A program made the translations under genes and the position numbers. A stretch of DNA of 64,000 bases from contig NZ_JACSYA010000001.1 in NCBI RefSeq assembly GCF_029870285.1, positions 124,001 to 188,000 on the forward strand, written 5' to 3'. Shown here one piece after another: positions 53,216-63,402 of the stretch. This DNA comes from Delftia sp. PS-11. GTDB lineage: Bacteria; Pseudomonadota; Gammaproteobacteria; Burkholderiales; Burkholderiaceae_C. The notes under the pieces were generated by a model, which searched no databases, had not been told where the DNA came from, and worked only from the letters and a program-made list of their open reading frames with translations. Each line of letters starts with the position of its first letter. Position 1 is the stretch's first letter.

Positions 53216-53713
53216 TCAGGAACGCTGGCGCAAAGGACTGCCCGGCTGGCACGACGCAAAACGCGGCAGCAGCAGGATGGCTTCCGCATTGGAGGGAGAG
53301 TAGCAGCGCTGTGCCGCATCGCGCCAATCATGCCAGGCAGATGCGGTGTGCTCTCCCGGATTCAAGAACACCGGGGTGTAGGACGGCACCCGCAGACCAA
53401 AGACCCGCTCACGGTTGTGCCAGACGCCAGGCGCATAGCGATGCTGCCAGGCCGGATAGATCGTATAGACATTCTCCAGCCCCCAGTCCTGCAACAGGCA
53501 GCCTGTGGCCTGGGCATCGATGCCGGTTTCCTCGCGCACCTCGCGCACGGCCGTTTCTTGCCAGGACTCGTGCACATGGTCCTTACTGCCAGTAACGGAC
53601 TGCCAGAAGTCACCGCCTTCAGGCGCGGGCACCGTGCGGCGCAACAGCAGCACCCGGCCATCGTCACGGTAGATGACCACCAGCACCGACTCGGGGATTT
53701 TGAAGGCAGCCAT
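53216..53713 (-). CDS. nudB: Dihydroneopterin triphosphate diphosphatase (NudB)
   Basis: Nudix hydrolase removing pyrophosphate from dihydroneopterin triphosphate, the step after FolE. 165 residues. Shared with E. coli NudB: ESVLVVIYRDDGRVLLLRR start, DFWQSVTGS, HRYAPGV. The Nudix box is GSKDHVHESWQETAVREVREETG; between the first Gly and the first Glu there are six residues rather than the usual five, so the loop is one longer, but the E-X7-REVREE core is intact. It lies between a CsgG-like lipoprotein gene (8 bp) and the EEP gene (6 bp). Confidence 0.9.
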   Translation of the reverse strand: MAAFKIPESVLVVIYRDDGRVLLLRRTVPAPEGGDFWQSVTGSKDHVHESWQETAVREVREETGIDAQATGCLLQDWGLENVYTIYPAWQHRYAPGVWHNRERVFGLRVPSYTPVFLNPGEHTASAWHDWRDAAQRCYSPSNAEAILLLPRFASCQPGSPLRQRS

Positions 53714-53721
53714 CCGTAGCC

Positions 53722-54537
53722 TCAGCCCTTGCCAGCGCCCGCCCTGGTGGCGACAGGTGGCGGCAGCTCCTTGGCCTGCAGTGCCCGCACCTGGACCACA
53801 AGCTGGTTGTGGGCATCGAGAAAGGCTGCGGCGATGACCTTGCCCTCATTGGTATTGCTCCAGCCCGTGCCAGCGGCACCCAGCCGGCCCAGCACCATGC
53901 CGCCCACGCCCAGATCGGTGGCACGGGCAGCCCCCGTGGCGGCCGCCACCTGCTCGGTGGTTTCGTTGTCGGACAGCAGCAGCGCCGTCTGCGCCTCCTT
54001 GAACTTGACCTGCTCGACCAACCCTGCCAGGCCCGCGATGTTGCGCAGCACCGGAATCATGGCAACCACGCCCGCCAGGCCTCGGCCCGCATCGTGCTCG
54101 CTGAAGGTCAGGCTGGGCGTGAGCGTGTACTGCGCCTCATAGCCACGGCCCTTGTGCACCGTGGAGTTCTCGCGCAGCACGCCGGCATTCCTGAGTTCCT
54201 GCTCCTGCACGGTGCCGCGCAGGCCAGCCCCACGGTCCACGACGCGAAAGCACCCGCTTTGCTGGGCCAGCAGCTTGACCAGCGGCACAGGTGAAGCAGG
54301 CAGCTGGTAGCCCGATCCCATCACGTAGCCATTGGGGTTCTCGGCCAGAGCCAGCGTGGCCACGGGCGCATCGCAGCGCACCAGTTCACGCGAGGCGTTA
54401 TGGGCCCCCGCCGGGCCTGCCGAGCCGGAGACCTCGGAGCCCCCCTGGCCCAGCTCGGTCTTCTTCTCGCCGCAGCCCGCCAGGCACAGCACGGCCATCA
54501 AACCCCATGCCACCGGTGCAATGCTTTGAAAACGCAT
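53722..54537 (-). CDS. CsgG-like lipoprotein
   Basis: A 271-residue predicted lipoprotein: signal sequence, lipobox CLAG-C (Cys22), then a Gly/Ser-rich linker. The body matches CsgG-like proteins in pattern: LVKLLAQQSGCFRVVDRG, the segment YTLTPSLTFSE, then SNTNEGKVIAAAFLDAHNQLV near the end. It differs in length and sequence from the CsgG-like protein at 3853 and has no DUF4810/DUF799 partners. ATG 54537. It is the first gene of a unit running into nudB, and lies just below the aspS terminator. Function unknown. Confidence 0.75.
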   Translation of the reverse strand: MRFQSIAPVAWGLMAVLCLAGCGEKKTELGQGGSEVSGSAGPAGAHNASRELVRCDAPVATLALAENPNGYVMGSGYQLPASPVPLVKLLAQQSGCFRVVDRGAGLRGTVQEQELRNAGVLRENSTVHKGRGYEAQYTLTPSLTFSEHDAGRGLAGVVAMIPVLRNIAGLAGLVEQVKFKEAQTALLLSDNETTEQVAAATGAARATDLGVGGMVLGRLGAAGTGWSNTNEGKVIAAAFLDAHNQLVVQVRALQAKELPPPVATRAGAGKG

Positions 54538-54549
54538 GCATGTTCTCCA

Positions 54550-54588
54550 CGAAAAGCAAAACGGCAGAAGCCTTTCAGCTTCTGCCGT
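54550..54588 (-). terminator. Intrinsic terminator after aspS
   Basis: ACGGCAGAAGC and GCTTCTGCCGT (54561-54571 / 54578-54588), perfect 11-bp stem with 6-nt loop, followed on the minus strand by TTTTGCTTTT. It lies 26 bp after the aspS stop. Confidence 0.88.
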
Positions 54589-54614
54589 CCGTATCAAGCC
54601 GCGAGGCCCTTTCC

Positions 54615-56417
54615 TCAGGCCTGAGCTGCCGGCAGCGGATTGCGCAGACGGATGTGCAGCTCGCGCAGTTGCTTTTCGTCCACCGGCGAAGGCGCCTGGG
54701 TCAGCAGGTCCTGGGCGCGCTGGGTCTTGGGGAAGGCAATCACGTCGCGGATGGACTCGGCACCCGTCATCAGCGTGATCAGGCGGTCCAGGCCGAAAGC
54801 CAGGCCACCGTGCGGAGGTGCGCCGTACTGCAGCGCATCGAGCAGGTAGCCGAACTTGGCACGGGCATCCTCAGGCGAAATCTTGAGGGCATCGAAGACC
54901 TTGCTCTGCACATCCGCGCGGTGGATACGCACCGAGCCGCCACCCAGCTCCCAGCCGTTGAGCACCATGTCGTAGGCCTTGGCCAGGCACTTGCCCGGAT
55001 CGGACACCATCAGTTCCTCGTGGCCATCCTTGGGCGAGGTGAACGGGTGGTGCACGGCTGCCCAGCGGTCGTTTTCCTCGTCGTACTCGAACATGGGGAA
55101 GTCCACCACCCACAGCGGCGCCCAGCGATTCTCGAACAGGCCGTTGGCCTTGCCGAAGTCGCTGTGGCCGATCTTGATGCGCAGCGCACCGATCGAGTCA
55201 TTGACGATCTTTTCCTTGTCGGCACCGAAGAACAGCAGATCGCCGTCCTGCGCGCCGGTGCGTTGGAGGATCTCGGCAATGGCCGCGTCATGCAGGTTCT
55301 TGACGATGGGCGACTGCAGGCCATCGCGGCCCTTGGCCACTTCGTTGACCTTGATCCAGGCCAGGCCCTTGGCGCCGTAGATCTTGACGAACTCGGTGTA
55401 TTGGTCGATTTCGCCGCGCGAGATCTGGGCGCCGCCGGGCACGCGCAGGGCGACCACGCGGCCGCCCTTGGTCGTGGCGGGTGTGGAGAAGACCTTGAAG
55501 TCCACATCCTTCATCACCTCGGTCAGCTCGGTGAATTCGAGCTTGACGCGCAGGTCGGGCTTGTCCGAACCGAAGCGGAAGGCCGCATCCTGGTAGGTCA
55601 TGATCGGGAATTCGCCCAGATCCACATCCAGCTGGGTCTTGAAGACCTCGCAGATCATGCGCTGGAAGATGGCGCGGATTTCCTCTTCGCCCAGGAACGA
55701 GGTTTCGCAGTCGATCTGCGTGAACTCGGGCTGGCGGTCGGCGCGCAGATCCTCATCGCGGAAGCACTTGGTGATCTGGTAGTAGCGGTCGTAGCCGGCC
55801 ACCATCAGCATCTGCTTGTACAGCTGGGGGGACTGGGGGAGAGCGAAGAACTCGCCGTCGTGCACGCGGCTGGGCACCAGATAGTCGCGCGCGCCTTCGG
55901 GCGTGCTCTTGCCCAGCATGGGCGTTTCGATGTCGATGAAGCCTTCCTTGTCCAGGAAGTTGCGCACCTGGATGGCCGTGCGGTAGCGCAGCATCATGTT
56001 GCGCTGCATATAAGGACGGCGCAGGTCCAGCACGCGGTTGGTCAGGCGAACAGTCTCGGACAGGTTGTCGTCGTCCAGCTGGAACGGAGGCGTGACCGAG
56101 GCGTTGAGCACGGTCAGCTCGTGGCACAGCACTTCGATCTGGCCGCTCTTGAGCTTGTCGTTGGTCGTGCCTTCGGGACGCGCGCGCACCAGGCCCTTGA
56201 CCTGCACGCAGTATTCGTTGCGCAGGCCTTCGGCGGTCTTGAACATCTCGGCGCGGTCAGGGTCGCAGACCACCTGCACATAGCCTTCACGGTCGCGCAG
56301 ATCGATGAAGATCACGCCGCCATGGTCGCGGCGGCGGTTCACCCAGCCGCACAGGGTAACGGTTTCGCCCATCAGGGCTTCGGTCACGAGACCGCAGTAG
56401 TGGGAGCGCATGGCCAT
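54615..56417 (-). CDS. aspS: Aspartyl-tRNA synthetase
   Basis: Class IIb synthetase. 600 residues, the long bacterial form: N-terminal OB anticodon-binding domain ([20 protein letters not shown] region), class II motif 2 around [19 protein letters not shown] (about 215-233), the GAD insertion (about 300-410), and motif 3 [10 protein letters not shown] near the C-terminus. Whether it also charges tRNA-Asn cannot be told from the window. ATG 56417 is used (GGAAG upstream); ATG 56411 is possible. It ends the FmdB-DUF502-aspS unit and is followed by a strong terminator. Confidence 0.96.
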   Translation of the reverse strand: MAMRSHYCGLVTEALMGETVTLCGWVNRRRDHGGVIFIDLRDREGYVQVVCDPDRAEMFKTAEGLRNEYCVQVKGLVRARPEGTTNDKLKSGQIEVLCHELTVLNASVTPPFQLDDDNLSETVRLTNRVLDLRRPYMQRNMMLRYRTAIQVRNFLDKEGFIDIETPMLGKSTPEGARDYLVPSRVHDGEFFALPQSPQLYKQMLMVAGYDRYYQITKCFRDEDLRADRQPEFTQIDCETSFLGEEEIRAIFQRMICEVFKTQLDVDLGEFPIMTYQDAAFRFGSDKPDLRVKLEFTELTEVMKDVDFKVFSTPATTKGGRVVALRVPGGAQISRGEIDQYTEFVKIYGAKGLAWIKVNEVAKGRDGLQSPIVKNLHDAAIAEILQRTGAQDGDLLFFGADKEKIVNDSIGALRIKIGHSDFGKANGLFENRWAPLWVVDFPMFEYDEENDRWAAVHHPFTSPKDGHEELMVSDPGKCLAKAYDMVLNGWELGGGSVRIHRADVQSKVFDALKISPEDARAKFGYLLDALQYGAPPHGGLAFGLDRLITLMTGAESIRDVIAFPKTQRAQDLLTQAPSPVDEKQLRELHIRLRNPLPAAQA

Positions 56418-56459
56418 GATGAAAAAGCTTCCTGCGCCCGCAACGAGCGCGACAGTTTG

Positions 56460-57083
56460 TTATTTGGATTCCGCAGGCAGGGTGAGGTCCGGGGGAGTCA
56501 CCACACCCATCGAAACAATGTACTTGAGCGCGGCATCCACGCTCATTTCAAGCTCGATGCAGTCGCTCTTGCGAACGATGACGAAATAGCCGCCCGTCGG
56601 GTTGGGCGTGGTCGGGACGAACACGCTCAGGTATTCGTCGCGCAAGTAGGCCGCCACCTCCCCGCTGGGCGAGCCCGTGACGAAAGCCACGGTCCAGACC
56701 CCTTCACGAGGCCACTGCACCAGCACAGCCGTGCGAAAGGCGTTGCCGCTGTCCGAGAACACGGTGTCGGAGACCTGCTTGACGCTCGAATAGATCGAAC
56801 GTACCACGGGAATGCGGCTGACGACGGCATCACCCCAGGCGACGAGCTTGCGGCCGATGAAGTTGCTGGCCGTCGCGCCGACCAGCAGCAATATCACCAG
56901 GGTCAGCAGCACGCCGAAGCCGGGGATGTGAAAGCCCAGCAGCCGGTCGGGATGCCATGCCTGAGGAAGGATGGTCAGCGTCTGGTCCAGCGTGCCGATG
57001 ATCCAGTTGAGCACGCCCAGCGTGATCACCAGCGGAACAATCACCAGCAGGCCGGCAAACAGCCATTTGCGCAGTGCGGACAT
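56460..57083 (-). CDS. DUF502-family membrane protein
   Basis: A 207-residue protein with two N-terminal TM segments (about 6-28 and 58-80) and a cytoplasmic or periplasmic domain with SRIPVVRSIYSSVKQVSDTVF, which is the hallmark of DUF502. PTTPNPTGGYFVIV follows. ATG 57083 gives the family N-terminus MSALRKWLFAGLL. It lies between fmdB (14 bp) and aspS (42 bp), a conserved order in betaproteobacteria. Function unknown. Confidence 0.9.
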   Translation of the reverse strand: MSALRKWLFAGLLVIVPLVITLGVLNWIIGTLDQTLTILPQAWHPDRLLGFHIPGFGVLLTLVILLLVGATASNFIGRKLVAWGDAVVSRIPVVRSIYSSVKQVSDTVFSDSGNAFRTAVLVQWPREGVWTVAFVTGSPSGEVAAYLRDEYLSVFVPTTPNPTGGYFVIVRKSDCIELEMSVDAALKYIVSMGVVTPPDLTLPAESK

Positions 57084-57097
57084 GGACCGGTCCGCTC

Positions 57098-57379
57098 TCA
57101 CTGACCGGCCGCAGCAGGTGCGGGCGCGGGTGCAGGCGTGCTGGCGGCAGGAGCATCAGAGGCCGCAGCCGGCGCCGGTGCCGCAGCCTTGCTGCCACTG
57201 TTCTTGAAATCGGTCGCATACCAGCCCGACCCTTTGAGCTGAAAGCCCGCAGCCGTCAGCTGCTTGGAAAAGGCCTCAGCCCCACAGGCGGGGCAGGTGG
57301 TCAGGGGGGCGTCCGAGATTTTCCGCAGCACGTCCTTGGCATGGCCGCAGGAACCACACTTGTAGGCGTAGATAGGCAT
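57098..57379 (-). CDS. FmdB-family zinc-ribbon protein
   Basis: A 93-residue protein. The N-terminal zinc ribbon has two CxxC pairs: MPIYAYKCGSCG and TTCPACG, followed by the conserved GFQLKGSGWYATDFK. The C-terminal third is a low-complexity Ala/Pro tail. Often named a putative regulatory protein, but its function is unknown. A perfect TATAAT lies 36 bp upstream, likely the promoter of the FmdB-DUF502-aspS unit. Confidence 0.9.
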   Translation of the reverse strand: MPIYAYKCGSCGHAKDVLRKISDAPLTTCPACGAEAFSKQLTAAGFQLKGSGWYATDFKNSGSKAAAPAPAAASDAPAASTPAPAPAPAAAGQ

Positions 57380-57415
57380 GGCGCTAATTCAACGTGAAAA
57401 GGTGCAAAACTCTCA

Positions 57416-57421
57416 ATTATA
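57416..57421 (-). promoter_or_regulatory. -10 box TATAAT upstream of fmdB
   Basis: Consensus TATAAT on the minus strand, leaving a leader of about 30 nt before ATG 57379. A matching -35 is not clear in the GC-rich sequence above it. Confidence 0.5.
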
Positions 57422-57497
57422 GGCGCCGCCCTCTGGCAGTGCCGTGGCCGGCCCGTGAAAGGCCCGGACCGGCAAACCGGCAGCATGCCGACATGCC

Positions 57498-58949
57498 TCA
57501 GGCCTCGGCAGCGCCAAAGGCCGGGATCTCCTCCTGGCGATTGGACAGCCACTGTGGCGCCAGCGAGCCGGCCACCATGCCGCAGACAGCGGCCAGCAGG
57601 CCCGCGAGTTGCTGCGGAAATGCCTGATTCAGGGACTGCGTGGCCATGAAGATCACCCACACGCCGATGCCCAGCACCACGGCGGCGACGGCCCCCTGCG
57701 TGGTGGCGCGCTTCCAGTACAGGCCAAAGACCAGCGGCACGAAGGCGCCGACCAGGGGCACCTGGTAGGCGCTGGACACCAGCTCATAAATGGGCGTGCC
57801 TTCCATCTTGATGGCATAGGCCAGCACGCAGACACTGAAAACCAGCACGCTGATGCGCATGGCCAGCAGCATCTCGCGGTCGCTGGCCTGGGTGCGGAAC
57901 TGGCGCCAGATGTTCTCGGTGAAGGTCACGCTGGGCGCCAGCAGGGTGGCCGAGGCGCAGGATTTGATCGCCGACAGCAGCGCGCCGAAAAACAGCACCT
58001 GCATCACGAAAGGCATCTTGTCCATGACCAGGGTGGGCAGGACCTTCTGCGGATCATCCTTGAGCAGCTGCGCCGTCTCCTGCGGCATGATGATCAGGGC
58101 GCTGGCCACCAGGAACATGGGTACGAAGGCAAAGAAAATATACGCCGTGCCGCCGATGACCGTGCCGCGCGTGGCCGCCCTTTCGCTGTCGGCAGACATC
58201 ACGCGCTGGAATACGTCCTGCTGCGGGATGGAGCCCAGCATCATGGTGATGGCAGCGCCGAAGAAGAAAATGATCTCGTGCCAGCTGGGTTCGGGCCAGA
58301 ACTTGAACAGGTCGCGGCTGGTGGCCAGATCGATCACCTTGCCAGCGCCGCCGGCCATGTCGCCTGCGAACCAGGCCAGGATCAGCAGGCCCACGACCAG
58401 AATGATCATCTGCAGGAAGTCGGTCACCGCCACCGACCACATGCCACCAAACAGCGTATAGGCCAGGATGGAGACCACGCCGATGGTCATGCCCATGGGG
58501 ATGCTCACCAGCCCTCCTGACAGCAGGTTGAACACCAGGCCCAGCGCCGTGACCTGGGCCGAGACCCAGCCCAGATAGCTGAGCATGATGATCAGCGAGC
58601 AGATGATTTCGATGGAGCGGCCATAGCGGTGGCGGTAGTAGTCACTGATGGTCAGCAGCGTCATGCGGTAGAGCTTGCCCGCGAAAAACAGCCCCACCAG
58701 GATCAGGCACATGCCGGCGCCAAAGGGGTCTTCGATCACGCCATGCAGCCCACCCTCGATGAACTTGGCAGGCACGCCCAGCACGATCTCCGAGCCGAAC
58801 CACGTGGCAAACGTGGTCGTGATGATCATGTACATCGGCAGATGGCGCCCGGCAATCGCGAAATCGGCCGTGTTTTTGACCCGCTTGGCTGCCCACAGGC
58901 CAATGCCGATGGTCACGAGCAGGTAGGCAATCACCATGGACAGCAGCAC
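57498..58949 (-). CDS. Sodium:solute symporter (SSS) family protein
   Basis: A 483-residue transporter with about 13 TM segments. Family features: ADFAIAGRHLP, the TTFATWFGSEIVLG segment (helix 2), the YRHRYGRSIE loop and GSIPQQDVFQRVMSA. GTG 58949 is chosen because AGGAGA lies seven bases upstream and MVIAYLL follows; ATG 58937 is an alternative. It is inserted between ubiB and fmdB, on the same strand, with gaps of 125 and 118 bp. The solute is unknown. Confidence 0.9.
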   Translation of the reverse strand: MLLSMVIAYLLVTIGIGLWAAKRVKNTADFAIAGRHLPMYMIITTTFATWFGSEIVLGVPAKFIEGGLHGVIEDPFGAGMCLILVGLFFAGKLYRMTLLTISDYYRHRYGRSIEIICSLIIMLSYLGWVSAQVTALGLVFNLLSGGLVSIPMGMTIGVVSILAYTLFGGMWSVAVTDFLQMIILVVGLLILAWFAGDMAGGAGKVIDLATSRDLFKFWPEPSWHEIIFFFGAAITMMLGSIPQQDVFQRVMSADSERAATRGTVIGGTAYIFFAFVPMFLVASALIIMPQETAQLLKDDPQKVLPTLVMDKMPFVMQVLFFGALLSAIKSCASATLLAPSVTFTENIWRQFRTQASDREMLLAMRISVLVFSVCVLAYAIKMEGTPIYELVSSAYQVPLVGAFVPLVFGLYWKRATTQGAVAAVVLGIGVWVIFMATQSLNQAFPQQLAGLLAAVCGMVAGSLAPQWLSNRQEEIPAFGAAEA

Positions 58950-59074
58950 GCTGGCTCTCCTGTTATCAAAAAAGAGGGTTGCAGGCAGGGGTGGCGCACC
59001 GCGGCGCCAGGGGCGGCAGCCCATGGACGCGCCTTCCGAGGGGAAGACGCGAAGCGGCACGCAGGAGTTCCATG

Positions 59075-60640
59075 TCAGTAAAAATGCAGGCGCGCCACGA
59101 TTTGCAGCAGCACCAGCCCGATGACGAAGCCGATGCCGCCACAAAGAACCGCCTGCAGCAGACGGTTCGTGAGCTTTTGCTGCCTGAGCAGCTCCTTGAG
59201 CAGCTCGTCATCCCCACTTTGGCGGCGGATGAGTTTCTGGTGGATGAGGCGCGGCAGCTCGGGAATGAGCTTGGCGTAGCGCGGCGCCTCGGCCTGCAGT
59301 TCGCGCCACAGGCGCTGGGGCCCCATCTGGTCGAGCATCCATTTTTCGAGAAAGGGCTTGGCCGTGCTCCAGAGGTCGAGGTTGGGGTCCAGCTGGCGGC
59401 CCAGGCCCTCGATGTTGAGCAGAGTCTTTTGCAGCAGCACCAACTGCGGCTGGATTTCGACATGAAAGCGCCGCGAGGTCTGGAACAGGCGCATCAGCAC
59501 CATGCCCAGCGAGATCTCTGCCAGCGGGCGGTCGAAGTACGGCTCGCAGACGGCGCGGATGGCGGCCTCCAGCTCGTCCACGCGCGTGCTCGGGGGCACC
59601 CAGCCGCTTTCGATGTGCAGCTCGGCCACGCGTTTGTAGTCCCGGCGAAAGAATGCCGTGAAATTCTGCGCCAGGTACTCCTTGTCGTACTCGGTCAGCG
59701 TGCCGACGATGCCGAAGTCCAGCGAGATGTAGCGTCCGAAAGTTTCGGGCTCCAGGCTGACCATGATGTTGCCAGGGTGCATGTCGGCATGGAAGAAGCC
59801 GTCGCGGAACACCTGGGTGAAGAAGATGGTCACGCCATCGCGGGCCAGCTTCGGAATATCCACCCCGGCCTCGCGCAGGCGCTCGACCTGGCTGATGGGC
59901 ACGCCCTTCATGCGCTGCATGACCATCACGTCAGTGCGGCAATAGTCCCAGTACACCTCGGGGATGAGCACCAGATCCAGCCCCTCCATGTTGCGGCGCA
60001 GCTGCGCGGCGTTCGAGGCCTCGCGGATCAGGTCCAGCTCGTCATGCAGGTAATTGTCGAATTCGGCGACCACCTGCCGGGGCTTGAGGCGCTTGCCATC
60101 GGAGGACAGGCGCTCGACCCAGCTGGCCATCATGTGCATGAGCGCCAGATCCTTGTCGATCACGGTCTTCATGCCAGGGCGCAGCACCTTGACGGCCACA
60201 TCGCGCTCCACGCCATCGCGGTCGCGGACTACGGCGAAATGCACCTGGGCGATCGAGGCGCTGGCCACGGGCTCTCGCTCAAAACTCACGAAGATCTGGT
60301 CCAGCGGCTTGCGAAAGGCCCGCTCGATGGTGTCCACCGCAATCTGCGAGTCGAACGGCGGAACGCGGTCCTGCAGGCGCGCAAGCTCCTCGGCCACGTC
60401 GGGTGGCATCAGATCGCTGCGCGTGGACAGCACCTGGCCGAATTTGACGAAGATGGGCCCCAACTCCTCCAGCGCCTCGCGCAGCCGCTGGCCACGGGGC
60501 TTGTCCAGCTTGCGCCCCAGCGTCAGCACTGCCCGCACACGGCGCAGCAAGGGATGCTCGAAACTGGACAGCACCAGCTCGTCGAGCCCATAGCGGAACA
60601 CCACCCAGACGATGGCCCAGCCGCGCAGGAAACGGCTCAT
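59075..60640 (-). CDS. ubiB: Ubiquinone biosynthesis regulatory kinase-like protein UbiB
   Basis: Atypical ABC1/ADCK-family ATPase needed for ubiquinone synthesis. 521 residues. The family-specific KxGQ motif is in [17 protein letters not shown] (about 62-78), the Ala-rich loop in [10 protein letters not shown], and the catalytic region in [11 protein letters not shown] and LDFGIVG. Two C-terminal TM segments ([19 protein letters not shown]). The start overlaps the ubiJ stop by four bases, so ubiJ and ubiB are coupled. Confidence 0.96.
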   Translation of the reverse strand: MSRFLRGWAIVWVVFRYGLDELVLSSFEHPLLRRVRAVLTLGRKLDKPRGQRLREALEELGPIFVKFGQVLSTRSDLMPPDVAEELARLQDRVPPFDSQIAVDTIERAFRKPLDQIFVSFEREPVASASIAQVHFAVVRDRDGVERDVAVKVLRPGMKTVIDKDLALMHMMASWVERLSSDGKRLKPRQVVAEFDNYLHDELDLIREASNAAQLRRNMEGLDLVLIPEVYWDYCRTDVMVMQRMKGVPISQVERLREAGVDIPKLARDGVTIFFTQVFRDGFFHADMHPGNIMVSLEPETFGRYISLDFGIVGTLTEYDKEYLAQNFTAFFRRDYKRVAELHIESGWVPPSTRVDELEAAIRAVCEPYFDRPLAEISLGMVLMRLFQTSRRFHVEIQPQLVLLQKTLLNIEGLGRQLDPNLDLWSTAKPFLEKWMLDQMGPQRLWRELQAEAPRYAKLIPELPRLIHQKLIRRQSGDDELLKELLRQQKLTNRLLQAVLCGGIGFVIGLVLLQIVARLHFY

Positions 60641-61266
60641 GGCTTGTCGTTCTCGAAACCGGGCAATGCCACCACGGCAGCATGGCTGCCAGTCGTGCTG
60701 CCACCTGCCGTGTCACGGTCTGCGGCATCTGCGGCAGAACGGCCGGACATACGGGCGCCGACGAACTGGCGCAGCGCCTGGGCTGCGCCGCGAGCAGCCC
60801 TGGCCAGGGCATGTGCTGGCGCATCGCCAATGAGGCGGGCCAGGTCTTCCTCCACATCCCATTCGACGTGATCGGCCAGCCAGTTGAGGTCGGCAGCCAG
60901 CTGCACATCGCCCTCGATGCGGATGGAGGGCTTTTCACCCCGCAGCGCCACCTGGGCCAGCGCCAGCGGCGAAGTCTCGGTCACCTCCAGCAGCAGATCC
61001 GGCTGTGCCTCCTCAGGCGCCACATTGAACAGGCCGGCAGGCGTCACCTGCAGCGCGACCGAGTACCCGCGCCATTGCACGCGCGCCACACGGCCTTTTT
61101 GCCGCACGAGGCGCTCCGTCGCCTCCTTTTCCTGCATCAGCACATGGTTGAGGAACAGCACGAGGCGCTGATGCACCTCGCCGACCAGCCATTGCGGCGG
61201 CTGCGGACCGGCCATCACGCGTTCCACGAGGCCGTTCAGAAAAGAAAAAGGGGACTGTGTTGCCAT
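60637..61266 (-). CDS. ubiJ: UbiJ, SCP2-domain ubiquinone biosynthesis accessory factor
   Basis: A 209-residue protein with an SCP2-like lipid-binding domain ([35 protein letters not shown]) and C-terminal region around [15 protein letters not shown]. In E. coli UbiJ organises the Ubi complex with UbiK and binds the hydrophobic intermediates. It lies between the Tim44 gene and ubiB and overlaps ubiB by four bases, matching the E. coli order ubiE-ubiJ-ubiB with Tim44 added. Confidence 0.9.
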   Translation of the reverse strand: MATQSPFSFLNGLVERVMAGPQPPQWLVGEVHQRLVLFLNHVLMQEKEATERLVRQKGRVARVQWRGYSVALQVTPAGLFNVAPEEAQPDLLLEVTETSPLALAQVALRGEKPSIRIEGDVQLAADLNWLADHVEWDVEEDLARLIGDAPAHALARAARGAAQALRQFVGARMSGRSAADAADRDTAGGSTTGSHAAVVALPGFENDKP

Positions 61267-61296
61267 AGCCCCCGATTATTCCCGAAGTGCAGGGAA

Positions 61297-62385
61297 TTAC
61301 TGCAATGCCTGGACTCCAGCCACCAGCCAGCCGCTGCTGCCGCTCTTGGGCTTGGTCATGTTCCAGACCTCGCGGAAGGGAGTTGGGCCAGCCGATGCGT
61401 CCTCGCGGATCATGCCCGAGAATTCCACACTGGCCATGTAGTCATTGCCCAGATCCTCGATGCCCAGCAACTGGGCCTCAATCATCACCACATCGGTCTG
61501 GTTGGGCTCGCCAGGACGCTGCGCCTCGCGCTCGTTGAGCTGGCTGCGGATCTCGGCGAGCATGCCGTCCGTCATCATCGCACGCAGCGAGGCGATGTCG
61601 GAGCGGTCCCACGCCGACTGCAGCGTCACGAAATTGCGCTTGGCCGCCGTCAGGAAACCCTCGGTATCGAAACCCTCGGGCACGCCCCAGTTCTGCGAGC
61701 CCGCCAGAGCGGAGCCGATCTGCACGCCGGAGCCTGTGCCGGAGGCCGCTGCAAACGGCTGGTGATTTTGCTCCCAGGGACGGGCAGAGGCATCGTTGCC
61801 GACCTTCTCGGGGTTGTACTGCGGAGCCACGGCCGCGCTGCTGAGCGCAGGCGCGCTGGCAGCCGCCGGGAAGGATGCGCTGCCTGCGGCAGCACCCGCG
61901 CCGGCGGGCGCGGCGCCAGCGGGCACGCCCTGGAAGGCGAACGGGCTGCTCTGGGGCGTGGACTGCGCGCCGGAAGATGCACGGCGCGAACGCATGATCA
62001 GGCCCACCACGACCATGATGACCAAGGCCAGCAGCGCGAACATCATGAACTGACCGAAGGCCGCGCCCAGACCCAGGGAGTTGGCCAGCCAGGCCAGGCC
62101 CAGGCCCGCAGCCAGGCCGCCCAGCATGGCACCCCAGGGCTTCTTGGCAGGCGGTGTAGCCGCAGGTGCAGGCGCAGCAGGCTTGGCAGCCGCATTCTGC
62201 GTAGCGGCGTTCGGGGTGGCATTCTGCGGCGGCGTATTCTGCGCAGGCGCACGCGCAGCTTCACGCTGCGTCACATTGCTGGACTGCTTGCCGATCGACT
62301 GGCCGCCCCCCATGCGCTTGGCCTCGGCTGAGCCATGGGCCACCACCAGCATTGCCACAAGGGCCATAGACCACAGCTTCATCAT
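61297..62385 (-). CDS. Tim44-like domain protein
   Basis: A 362-residue protein. Signal-like N-terminus (about 1-22), low-complexity Ala/Pro/Gln region, a TM pair (WGAMLGGLAAGLGLAWLANSL and FMMFALLALVIMVVVGLIM), another low-complexity stretch, then the C-terminal Tim44-like domain (about 225-362, FLTAAKRNFVTLQSAWDRSD, MTDGMLAEIRSQL). Tim44-like bacterial proteins are membrane-associated with unclear role. It is set between ubiE (56 bp) and ubiJ (30 bp), conserved in this group. Confidence 0.9.
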   Translation of the reverse strand: MMKLWSMALVAMLVVAHGSAEAKRMGGGQSIGKQSSNVTQREAARAPAQNTPPQNATPNAATQNAAAKPAAPAPAATPPAKKPWGAMLGGLAAGLGLAWLANSLGLGAAFGQFMMFALLALVIMVVVGLIMRSRRASSGAQSTPQSSPFAFQGVPAGAAPAGAGAAAGSASFPAAASAPALSSAAVAPQYNPEKVGNDASARPWEQNHQPFAAASGTGSGVQIGSALAGSQNWGVPEGFDTEGFLTAAKRNFVTLQSAWDRSDIASLRAMMTDGMLAEIRSQLNEREAQRPGEPNQTDVVMIEAQLLGIEDLGNDYMASVEFSGMIREDASAGPTPFREVWNMTKPKSGSSGWLVAGVQALQ

Positions 62386-62441
62386 GTTCTCATCTCCTTG
62401 ATCATCGTGTTGCCTGCATTCCCACCGAGCACCTCACGCGC

Positions 62442-63173
62442 TCAGCACTTGATACCCACATGCAGCGCGGCGATGCCGCCCGTCATGTTGTGGTAATCCA
62501 CATGGCCGAAGCCGCACTGCTGCATCAGCCGCTTGAGTTCTTCCTGGTCCGGGTGCATGCGGATCGACTCGGCCAGATAGCGGTAGCTGGCATCGTCGCC
62601 AGCCACCAGCCGGCCCATGGCGGGCAGCACCTTGAACGAATACCAGTCGTAGGCCTTCTCCAGAGGCTTGGCGACCCTGGAGAACTCCAGCACCAGCAGC
62701 TTGCCGCCAGGACGCAGCACGCGGTTCATTTCCTGCAGGGCCACGTCCTTGTGCGTCATGTTGCGCAGACCAAAAGCCACGCTGACCAGATCAAAATGGT
62801 CATCAGGAAACGGCAGTGCCTCGGCATCGCAGACCAGGGTCGGCAGGATCACCCCCTTGTTGATCAGCCGGTCACGGCCCACGCGCAGCATGGAGGCATT
62901 GATATCCGTATGCACCACCTGGCCCGTGGAGCCCACTTTCTTGGCAAATGCCAGAGCCAGATCGCCCGTGCCGCCGGCGATATCCAGCGCCTTGTCGCCT
63001 TCCTTGAGATTGGCCACCATCACCGTATAGGCCTTCCAGGCGCGGTGCAGCCCGCCCGACATCAGGTCGTTCATGACGTCGTAACGGGATGCGACGGAGT
63101 CGAACACGCCGCGCACGCGGCTGGCCTTCTCGCTTTCGTCCACCGACTGGAATCCGAAATGTGTGGTGTTCAT
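62442..63173 (-). CDS. ubiE: Ubiquinone/menaquinone methyltransferase UbiE
   Basis: SAM-dependent C-methyltransferase of ubiquinone synthesis. 243 residues. UbiE signatures [17 protein letters not shown] and [18 protein letters not shown]-binding motif [15 protein letters not shown] (about 66-80). Start ATG 63173 (MNTTHFGFQ) is the usual one. It is preceded by about 230 bp including an AT-rich region, so it probably has its own promoter and leads the Tim44-ubiJ-ubiB unit. Confidence 0.96.
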   Translation of the reverse strand: MNTTHFGFQSVDESEKASRVRGVFDSVASRYDVMNDLMSGGLHRAWKAYTVMVANLKEGDKALDIAGGTGDLALAFAKKVGSTGQVVHTDINASMLRVGRDRLINKGVILPTLVCDAEALPFPDDHFDLVSVAFGLRNMTHKDVALQEMNRVLRPGGKLLVLEFSRVAKPLEKAYDWYSFKVLPAMGRLVAGDDASYRYLAESIRMHPDQEELKRLMQQCGFGHVDYHNMTGGIAALHVGIKC

Positions 63174-63296
63174 ACCGAGGATGCTAAGCAAGCAGTAGTA
63201 GTACGTACAGCGACAACCCCTTGCGAGAACAGGCTTTGCCGCACCAGGGTTATCAAGAAGAAAAAGCCTGAAACGCTTTCATACAAAGCCTTTCAA

Positions 63297-63313
63297 GCTA
63301 TTTTTAATATAGC
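63297..63313. repeat. Small AT-rich hairpin GCTAT-N7-ATAGC
   Basis: Same design as 52392-52408. The right arm and flank (AATATAGCACCACC) also resemble 31962-31975 (13 of 14 bases). It may be part of the promoter or a dispersed repeat; it lies about 125 bp before ubiE. Confidence 0.4.
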
Positions 63314-63367
63314 ACCACCCTCAATAACCTTGCGCTTTGCAAAGCTCGCGGATGTGGCACTCCGGGG

Positions 63368-63395
63368 AAAAAGCGCCGCGCAGGGGACCTGCGCG
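63368..63395 (-). terminator. Probable terminator after the DUF971 gene
   Basis: CGCGCAGG-3-CCTGCGCG (63377-63395), a perfect 8-bp stem; on the minus strand TTTTT follows five bases later. Confidence 0.6.
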
Positions 63396-63402
63396 CGCGG
63401 TG

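Noticed and set aside
54291..57104. 937-codon open frame on the plus strand
   Set aside because: Runs opposite the lipoprotein, aspS and DUF502, all of which have clear motifs; low-complexity His/Leu/Arg translation.
58979..62331. Two long plus-strand frames opposite ubiB, ubiJ and the Tim44 gene
   Set aside because: No recognisable domains; the minus-strand genes are well supported and in conserved order.
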